Of a stretch of DNA of 64,000 nt, positions 52,301-61,900 are shown one piece after another. The notes under the pieces are model-generated. The model was not told the DNA's origin. It saw only the letters and a list, made by a program, of their open reading frames with translations, and ran no database searches. Every line of letters starts with the position of its first letter. The stretch's first letter is position 1. The stretch lies in assembly GCF_029227915.1 (NCBI RefSeq), contig NC_079880.1, forward strand, positions 26,593,501 through 26,657,500, read 5' to 3'. The position numbers and the translations under genes were made by a program. The stretch comes from Hydractinia symbiolongicarpus (lineage: Eukaryota > Cnidaria > Hydrozoa > Anthoathecata > Hydractiniidae).

Positions 52301-52343
52301 ATCGTTGGAACTCAAACTGATTAACACCGTTAGAAAGTCAATG
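46376..52343 (+). repeat. Expanded trimer region with B-prime insertions
   Basis: B / A / B-prime trimers start at about 46376, 47495, 49733 and 51225. Between the second and third lie three extra B-prime monomers (about 48614-49732), and between the third and fourth lies one (about 50852-51224). The corresponding B monomers carry CAACTTTGTC and the same 77-codon frame at 46496, 47615, 49853 and 51345, spaced 1119, 2238 and 1492 bp. Trimers from the second onward share CCGCCGAGAAGTCG, a change not seen in the 39-42 kb trimers, which shows that they amplified from one another after the 7085-bp duplication. Confidence 0.85.
48102..49593 (+). repeat. Four consecutive B-prime monomers, 373-bp period
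   Basis: Four adjacent units (48102, 48475, 48848 and 49221 as anchor starts) all carry the B-prime signature: GTGCTAAGGGCCAGG, AGTCTTACAG, GACTCTGGTGTACTCGC, GAATCCAAGC (EcoRI site lost) and GAATGTGTTTCCTTGG. The last three also share AGAAGTTGATG and CAGGGCGTGC and look identical by eye. Elsewhere B-prime occurs once per trimer (B, A, B-prime), so this is a local single-monomer expansion. A single extra copy with the same sub-variant sits near 50894, and a slightly different one near 42690. Confidence 0.88.
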
Positions 52344-55300
52344 AAATGTAGTTTTTGAAGCTGTCTCTATTTCTTCAGTGCAAACTAACGGCTGGGATTG
52401 GTCCCACAGTAAAATATGACATATTTAACTTAATTTTTAAATAAAACGCTACCACAGTGCCCAGTGCAATCGCTGAGTTCCAGCAATTAAGTCAATTTAA
52501 GAAGAATGTTACTTCTTGTAGTCAAACTGGCTCATTTATTACATTTTTAAGGTCAAAGTCCAAAATCAGTTCAATTAAGTCCCACAGTCAATCGTTTCAC
52601 TGTTAAAAGCGATGCAACTTAGTCACATCGGTAAGAAATCACTAAATACATGTTGGTACGAGTATGCGACGCAATCGTTGGAACTCAAACTGATTAACAC
52701 CGTTAGAAAGTCAATGAAATGTAGTTTTTGAAACTGTCTCTATTTCTTCAGTGCAAACTAACGGCTGGGATTGGTCCCACAGTAAAAAATGACATATTTA
52801 ACTTAATTTTTAAATAAAACGCTACCACAGTGCCCAGTGCAATCGCTGAGTTCTAGCAATTAAGTCAAATTAAGAAGAATGTTACTTCTTGTAGTCAAAC
52901 TGGCTCATTTATCACATTTTTAAGGTCAAAGTCCAAAATCAATTCAATTAAGTCCCACAGTCAATCGTTTCACTGTTAAAAGCGATGCAACCTAGTAATA
53001 TCAGAATACTATCGCTAAATACATGTTGGTACGAATATGTGACGCAACCGTTGTAACTCAAACGGATTAATACCGCCAAGAAGTCGATGAAATGTAGTTT
53101 TTGAGAATGTCTTTATTTCTTCAGCGCGTGCTAAGGGCCAGGATTAGTCTTACAGTAAAAAAAGACTTATTTATCTAAATTTTTAAATAAAGCACTACCA
53201 CAGACTCTGGTGTACTCGCTGAATCCAAGCAATCATGTCGAATTAAAAGGAATGTGTTTCCTTGGAGCCCAATTGGCTTATTTATCGCATTTACAAGGTC
53301 ACAGTCAAGAATCAGTTCAATTAAGTCCCACAGTCAATCGTTTCACTGTTAAAAGCGATGCAACCTAGTAATATCAGAATACTATCGCTAAATACATGTT
53401 GGTAGGAATATGTGAGGCAACCGTTGTAACTCAAACGGATTGATACCGCCAAGAAGTCGATGAAGTGTAGTTTTTGAGAATGTCTCCATTTCTTCAGCGC
53501 GTGCTAACGGCCAGGATTAGTCCCACAGTAAAAAAAGGCTCATTTATCTAAATTTTTAAATAAAGCACTACCACAGGGCCTAGTGTACTCGCTGAATTCC
53601 AGCAATCATGTCGAATTAAGAAGAATGGTATTCCTTGGAGTCCAATTGGCTCATTTATCGAGTTTACAAGGTCACAGTCCAGAATCAGTTCAATTAAGTT
53701 CCACAGTCAATCGTTTCACTGTTAAAAGCGATGCAACTTAGTCACATCGGAAAGAAATCACTAAATACATGTTGGTACGAATATGCGACGCAATCGTTGG
53801 AACTGAAACGGATTAACACCGTTAGAAAGTCAATGAAATGTAGTTTTTGAAACTGTCTCTATTTCTTCAGTGCAAACTAACGGCGGGGATTGGTCCCACA
53901 GTAATAAATGACATATTTAACTTAATTTTTAAATAAAACGCTACCACAGTGCCCAGTGCAATCGCTGAGTTCAAGCAATTAAGTCAAATTAAGAAGAATG
54001 TTACTTCTTGTACTCAAACTAGCTCATTTATCACATTTTTAAGGTCAAAGTCCAAAATCAGTTCAATTAAGTCCCACAGTCAATCGTCTCACTGTTAAAA
54101 GCGATGCAACCTAGTAATATCAGAATACTATCGCTAAATACATGTTGGTACGAATATGTGACGCAACCGTTGTAACTCAAACGGATTGATACCGCCAAGA
54201 AGTCGATGGAATGTAGTTTTTGAGAATGTCTCTATTTCTTCAGCGCGTGCTAACAGCCAGGATTGGTCCCACAGTAAGAAAAGACTTATTTAACTTAATT
54301 TTTAAATAAAACCCTACCACAGCGCCCAGTGCAATCGCTGAGTTCCAGCAATCAAGTCAAATTAGAAAGAATGATATTTCTTGTAGACAAACTGGACCAT
54401 TTGTAACATTTATCAGGTCACACTCCAAAGTTAGTTCAATTAAGTCCCACAGTCAATCGTTTTACTGTTAAATGCTATGAAACCTAGTAATATCAGAATA
54501 CTATCCCTAAATACATGTTGATACGAATATGTGACGCAACCGTTGTAACTCAAACGGATTGATACCGCCAAGAAGTCGATGAAGTGTAGTTTTTGAGAAT
54601 CTTTCTATATCTTCAGCGCGTGCTAACGGCCAGGATTAGTCCCACAGTAAAAAAGGACTTATTTATCTAATATTTTAAATAAAGCACTACCACAGAGCCT
54701 AGTGTACTCGCTGAATTCCAGCAATCATGTGGAATTAAGAAGAATGGTATTCCTTGGAGCCCAATTAGCTCATTTATCGCATTTACAGGGTCACAGTCCA
54801 GAATCAGTTCAATTAAGTCCCACAGTCAATCGTTTCACTGTTAAAAGCGATGCAACTTAGTGACATCGGAAAAAAATCACTAAATACATGTTGGTACGAA
54901 TATGTGACGCAACCGTTGTAACTCAAACGGAATAACACCGTTAGAAAGTCAATGAAATGTAGTTTTTGAAACTGTCTCTATTTCTTCAGCGCGAACTAAC
55001 GGCTAGGAATGGTCCCACAGTAAAAAATGACTTATTAAACTTAATTTTTAGATAAAACGCTACCACAGTGCCCAGTGCAATCGCTGAGTTCCAGCAATTA
55101 AGTCAAATTAAGAAGAATGTTACTTTTTGTAGTCAAACTGGCTCATTTATCGACTTTACAAGGTCACAGTCCAGAATCAGTTCAATTAAGTGCCACAGTC
55201 AATCGTTTCACTGTTAAAAGCGATGCAACTTAGTCACATCGGTAAGAAATCACTAAATACATGTTGGTACGAATATGTGAGGCAACCGTTGTAACTCAAA

Positions 55301-55705
55301 CGGATTAACACCGTTAGAAAGTCAATGAAATGTAGTTTTCGAAACTGTCTCTATTTCTTCAGTGCCAACTAACGGCTGGGATTGGTCCCACAGTAAAAAA
55401 AGACTTATTTATCTAAATTTTTAAATAAAGCACTACTACAGGGCCTAGTGTACTCGCTGAATTCCAGCAATCATGTCGAATTAAGAAGAATGGTATTCCT
55501 TGGAGTCCAATTGGCTCATTTATCGAGTTTACAAGGTCACAGTCCAGAATCAGTTCAATTAAGTCCCACAGTCAATCGTTTCACTGTTAAAAGCGATGCA
55601 GCTTAGTCACATCGGAAAGAAATCACTAAATACATGTTGGTACGAATATGCGACGCAATCGTTGGAACAGAAACGGATTAACACCGTTAGAAAGTCAATG
55701 AAATT
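52023..55705 (+). repeat. Right copy of the 9325-bp-offset segment
   Basis: This copy repeats 42700-46380 with a few differences: CCGCCAAGAAGTCG near 54563 where the left copy has CCGCCACGAAATCG, ATGTGGAATTAAG near 54727 versus ATGTAGAATTAAG, and GGAATAACACCG near 54929 versus GGATTAACACCG. After about 55700 it continues with GAAATTTAGTTTTTGAAACTG, while the left copy continues with a B-type GAGAATGTCTTT block. Confidence 0.83.
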
Positions 55706-57064
55706 TAGTTTTTGAAACTGTCTCTATTTCTTCAGTGCAAACTAACGGCGGGGATTGGTCCCACAGTAATAAATGACATATTTAACTTAATTTTTAAATA
55801 AAACGCTACCACAGTGCCCAGTGCAATCGCTGAGTTCCAGCAATTAAGTCAAATTAAGAAGAATGTTACTTCTTGTAGTCAAACTGGCTCATTCATCACA
55901 TTTTTAAGGTCAAAGTCCAAAATCAGTTCAATTAAGTCCCACAGTCAATCGTCTCACTGTTAAAAGCGATGCAACCTAGTAATATCAGAATACTATCGCT
56001 AAATACATGTTGGTACGAATATGTGACGCAACCGTTGTAACTCAAACGGATTGATACTGCCAAGAAGTCGATGAAATGTAGTTTTGGAGAATGTCTCTAT
56101 TTCTTCAGCGCGTGCTAACGGCCAGGATTGGTCCCACAGTAAAAAAAGACTTATTTAACTTAATTTTTAAATAAAACCCTACCACAGCGCCCAGTGCAAT
56201 CGCTGAGTTCCAGCAATCAAGTCAAATTAGAAAGAATGATATTTCTTGTAGACAAACTGGACCATTTATAACATTTATCAGGTCACACTCCAAAGTTAGT
56301 TCAATTAAGTCCCACAGTCAATCGTTTCACTGTTAAATGCTATGCAACCTAGTAATATCAGAATACTATCCCTAAATACATGTTGATACCAATATGTGAC
56401 GCAACCGTTGTAACTCAAACGGATTGACACCGCCAAGAAGTCGATGAAGTGTAGTTTTTGAGAATCTTTCTATTTCTTCAGCGCGTGCTAACGGCCAGGA
56501 TTAGTCCCACAGTAAAAAAGGACTTATTTATCTAATATTTTAAATAAAGCACTACCACAGAGCCTAGTGCAATCGCTGAGTTCCAGCAATCAAGTCAAAT
56601 TAGAAAGAATGATATTTCTTGTAGACAAACTGGACCATTTATAACATTTATCAGGTCACACTCCAAAGTTAGTTCAATTAAGTCCCACAGTCAATCGTTT
56701 CACTGTTAAATGCTATGCAACCTAGTAATATCAGAATACTATCCCTAAATACATGTTGATACCAATATGTGACGCAACCGTTGTAACTCAAACGGATTGA
56801 CACCGCCAAGAAGTCGATGAAGTGTAGTTTTTGAGAATCTTTCTATTTCTTCAGCGCGTGCTAACGGCCAGGATTAGTCCCACAGTAAAAAAGGACTTAT
56901 TTATCTAATATTTTAAATAAAGCACTACCACAGAGCCTAGTGTACTCGTTGAATTCCAGCAATCATGTCGAATTAAGAAGAATGGTATTTCTTGGAGCCC
57001 AATTAGCTCATTTATCGCATTTACAAGGTCACAGTCCAGAATCAGTTCAATTAAGTCCCACAGT
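55200..57064 (+). repeat. 5-monomer unit (1865 bp), copy 1
   Basis: The unit recurs at 57065-58929. Paired landmarks are GTAGTTTTCGAAACTG (55333 and 57198), AAATTTAGTTTTTG (about 55702 and 57567), GTTTTGGAGAATG (56081 and 57946) and GGATTGACACCGCC (56421 and 58286). It contains a single-monomer tandem duplication (373 bp): about 56194-56566 and 56567-56939, with a B-to-C junction GCCTAGTGCAATCGC at the boundary. Confidence 0.87.
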
Positions 57065-58929
57065 CAATCGTTTCACTGTTAAAAGCGATGCAACTTAGTC
57101 ACATCGGTAAGAAATCACTAAATACATGTTGGTACGAATATGTGAGGCAACCGTTGTAACTCAAACGGATTAACACCGTTAGAAAGTCAATGAAATGTAG
57201 TTTTCGAAACTGTCTCTATTTCTTCAGTGCCAACTAACGGCTGGGATTGGTCCCACAGTAAAAAAAGACTTATTTATCTAAATTTTTAAATAAAGCACTA
57301 CTACAGGGCCTAGTGTACTCGCTGAATTCCAGCAATCATGTCGAATTAAGAAGAATGGTATTCCTTGGAGTCCAATTGGCTCATTTATCGAGTTTACAAG
57401 GTCACAGTCCAGAATCAGTTCAATTAAGTCCCACAGTCAATCGTTTCACTGTTAAAAGCGATGCAACTTAGTCACATCGGAAAGAAATCACTAAATACAT
57501 GTTGGTACGAATATGCGACGCAATCGTTGGAACAGAAACGGATTAACACCGTTAGAAAGTCAATGAAATTTAGTTTTTGAAACTGTCTCTATTTCTTCAG
57601 TGCAAACTAACGGCGGGGATTGGTCCCACAGTAATAAATGACATATTTAACTTAATTTTTAAATAAAACGCTACCACAGTGCCCAGTGCAATCGCTGAGT
57701 TCCAGCAATTAAGTCAAATTAAGAAGAATGTTACTTCTTGTAGTCAAACTGGCTCATTCATCACATTTTTAAGGTCAAAGTCCAAAATCAGTTCAATTAA
57801 GTCCCACAGTCAATCGTCTCACTGTTAAAAGCGATGCAACCTAGTAATATCAGAATACTATCGCTAAATACATGTTGGTACGAATATGTGACGCAACCGT
57901 TGTAACTCAAACGGATTGATACTGCCAAGAAGTCGATGAAATGTAGTTTTGGAGAATGTCTCTATTTCTTCAGTGCGTGCTAACGGCCAGAATTGGTCCC
58001 ACAGTAAAAAAAGACTTATTTAACTTAATTTTTAAATAAAACCCTACCACAGCGCCCAGTGCAATCGCTGAGTTCCAGCAATCAAGTCAAATTAGAAAGA
58101 ATGATATTTCTTGTAGACAAACTGGACCATTTATAACATTTATCTGGTCACACTCCAAAGTTAGTTCAATTAAGTCCCACAGTCAATCGTTTCACTGTTA
58201 AATGCTATGCAACCTAGTAATATCAGAATACTATCCCTAAATACATGTTGATACCAATATGTGACGCAACCGTTGTAACTCAAACGGATTGACACCGCCA
58301 AGAAGTCGATGAAGTGTAGTTTTTGAGAATCTTTCTATTTCTTCAGCGCGTGCTAACGGCCAGGATTAGTCCCACAGTAAAAAAGGACTTATTTATCTAA
58401 TATTTTAAATAAAGCACTACCACAGAGCCTAGTGCAATCGCTGAGTTCCAGCAATCAAGTCAAATTAGAAAGAATGATATTTCTTGTAGACAAACTGGAC
58501 CATTTATAACATTTATCAGGTCACACTCCAAAGTTAGTTCAATTAAGTCCCACAGTCAATCGTTTCACTGTTAAATGCTATGCAACCTAGTAATATCAGA
58601 ATACTATCCCTAAATACATGTTGATACCAATATGTGACGCAACCGTTGTAACTCAAACGGATTGACACCGCCAAGAAGTCGATGAAGTGTAGTTTTTGAG
58701 AATCTTTCTATTTCTTCAGCGCGTGCTAACGGCCAGGATTAGTCCCACAGTAAAAAAGGACTTATTTATCTAATATTTTAAATAAAGCACTACCACAGAG
58801 CCTAGTGTACTCGTTGAATTCCAGCAATCATGTCGAATTAAGAAGAATGGTATTTCTTGGAGCCCAATTAGCTCATTTATCGCATTTACAAGGTCACAGT
58901 CCAGAATCAGTTCAATTAAGTCCCACAGT
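57065..58929 (+). repeat. 5-monomer unit (1865 bp), copy 2
   Basis: This is a tandem copy of 55200-57064, including the internal 373-bp monomer duplication (GGATTGACACCGCC at 58286 and 58659). The internal duplication therefore predates the 5-mer duplication. Differences from copy 1 include CAGTGCGTGC near 57973 versus CAGCGCGTGC, CCAGAATTGG near 57988 versus CCAGGATTGG, and TATCTGG near 58141 versus TATCAGG. Confidence 0.87.
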
Positions 58930-61900
58930 CAATCGTTTCACTGTTAAAAGCGATGCAACTTAGTGACATCGGAAAAAAATCACTAAATACATGTTGGTAC
59001 GAATATGTGACGCAACCGTTGTAACTCAAACGGATTAACACCGTTAGAAAGTCAATGAAATGTAGTTTTTGAAACTGTCTCTATTTCTTCAGCGCGAACT
59101 AACGGCTAGGAATGGTCCCACAGTAAAAAATGAGTTATTAAACTTAATTTTTAAATAAAACGCTACCACAGTGCCCAGTGCAATCGCTGAGTTCCAGCAA
59201 TCAAGTAAAATTAAGAAAAGGGTTCCGTCTTATAGTCAAACTGGCTCATTTATCACATTTTTAAGGTGAAAGTCCAATATCAGTTCAATTAAGTCCCACA
59301 GTCAATCGTTTCACTGTTAAAAGCGATGCAACCTAGTAATATCAGAATACTATCGCTAAATACATGGTGGTACGAATATGTGACGCAACCGTTGTAACTC
59401 AAACGGATTGATACCGCCAAGAAGTCGATGAAGTGTAGTTTTTGAGAATCTTTCTATTTCTTCAGCGCGTGCTAACGGCCAGGATTAGTCCCACAGTAAA
59501 AAAGGACTTATTTATCTAATATTTTAAATAAAGCACTACCACAGAGCCTAGTGTACTCGTTGAATTCCAGCAATCATGTCGAATTAAGAAGAATGGTATT
59601 TCTTGGAGCCCAATTAGCTCATTTATCGCATTTACAAGGTCACAGTCCAGAATCAGTTCAATTAAGTCCCACAGTCAATCGTTACACTGTTAAAAGCGAT
59701 GTAACTTAATCACATCGGTAAGAAATCACTAAATACATGTTGGTACGAATATGTGACGCAACCGTTGTAACTCAAACGGATTAACACCGTTAGAAAGTCA
59801 ATGAAATGTAGTTTTCGAAACTTTCTCTATTTCTTCAGTGCGAACTAACGGCTGGGATTGGTCCCACAGTAAAGAATGACTTATTTAACTTAATTTTTAA
59901 ATAAAACGCTACCACAGTGCCCAGTGCAATCGCTGAGTTCCAGCAATCAAGTCAAATTAAGAAGAATGTTACTTCTTGTAGTCAAACTGGCTCATTTATC
60001 ACATTTTTCAGGTCAAAGTCCAATATCAGTTCAATTAAGTCCCACAGTCAATCGTTTCACTGTTAAAAGCGATGCAACCTAGTAATATCAGAATACTATC
60101 GCTAAATACATGGTGGTACGAATATGTGACGCAACCGTTGTAACTCAAACGGATTGATACCGCCAAGAAGTCGATGAAATGTAGTTTTTAAAACTGTCTC
60201 TGTTTCTTCAGCGCGAACTAACGGCTGGGATTGCTTCCACAGTGAAAAATGTTTTATTTAACTTAATTTTCAAATAAAGCACTACCACAGAGCCTAGTGT
60301 ACTCGCTGAATTCCAGCAATCATGTAGAATTAAGAAGAATGGTATTCCTTGGAGCCCAATTAGCTCATTTATCGCATTTACAGGGTCACAGTCCAGAATC
60401 AGTTCAATTAAGTCCCACAGTCAATCGTTTCACTGTTAAAAACGATGCAACTTAGTGACATCGGAAAAAAATCACTAAATACATGTTGGTACGAATATGT
60501 GACGCAACCGTTGTAACTCAAACGGATTAACACCGTTAGAAAGTCAATGAAATATAGTTTTTGAAACTGTCTCTATTTCTTCAGCGCGAACTAACGGCTA
60601 GGAATGGTCCCACAGTAAAAAATGACTTATTAAACTTAATTTTTAGATAAAACGCTACCACAGTGCCCAGTGCAATCGCTGAGTTCCAGCAATTAAGTCA
60701 AATTAAGAAGAATGTTACTTTTTGTAGTCAAACTGGCTCATTTATCGACTTTACAAGGTCACAGTCCAGAATCAGTTCAATTAAGTGCCACGGTCAATCG
60801 TTTCACTGTTAAAAGCGATGCAACTTAGTCACATCGGTAAGAAATCACTAAATACATGTTGGTACGAATATGTGAGGCAACCGTTGTAACTCAAACGGAT
60901 TAACACAGTTAGAAAGTCAATGAAATGTAGTTTTCGAAACTGTCTCTATTTCTTCAGTGCCAACTAACGGCTGGGATTGGTCCCACAGTAAAAAAAGACT
61001 TATTTATCTAAATTTTTAAATAAAGCACTACCACAGGGCCTAGTGTACTCGCTGAATTCCAGCAATCATGTCGAATTAAGAAAAATGGTATTCCTTGGAG
61101 TCCAATTGGCTCATTTATCGAGTTTACAAGGTCACAGTCCAGAATCAGTTCAATTAAGTCCCACAGTCAATCGTTTCACTGTTAAAAGCGATGCAACTTA
61201 GTCACATCGGAAAGAAATCACTAAATACATGTTGGTACGAATATGCGACGCAATCGTTGGAACTGAAACGGATTAACACCGTTAGAAAGTCAATGAAATG
61301 TAGTTTTTGAAACTGTTTATATTTCTTCAGTGCAAACTAACGGCAGGGATTGGTCCCACAGTAATAAATGACATATTTAACTTAATTTTTAAATAAAACG
61401 CTACCACAGTGCCCAGTGCAATCGCTGAGTTCCAGCAATTAAGTCAAATTAAGAAGAATGTTACTTCTTGGAGTCAAACTGGCTCATTTATCACATTTTT
61501 AAGGTCAAAGTCTAAAATCAGTTCAATTAAGTCCCACAGTCAATCGTCTCACTGTTAAAAGCGATGCAACCTAGTAATATCAGAATACTATCGCTAAATA
61601 CATGTTGGTACGAATATGTGACGCAACCGTTGTAACTCAAACGGATTGATACTGCCAAGAAGTCGATGAAATGTAGTTTTGGAGAATGTCTCTATTTCTT
61701 CAGCGCGTGCTAACGGACAGGATTGGTCCCACAGTAAGAAAAGACTTATTTAACTTAATTTTTAAATAAAACCCTACCACAGCGCCCAGTGCAATCGCTG
61801 AGTTCCAGCAATCAAGTCAAATTAGAAAGAATGATATTTCTTGTAGACAAACTGGACCATTTATAACATTTATCAGGTCACACTCCAAAGTTAGTTCAAT

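Noticed and set aside
36540-55705. Assembly artefact as the explanation of the 7085- and 9325-bp duplications
   Set aside because: Not excluded, but the copies differ by private substitutions, a two-base deletion near 43790 and different numbers of trimers, which argues against a simple duplicated contig. Spanning reads would settle it.
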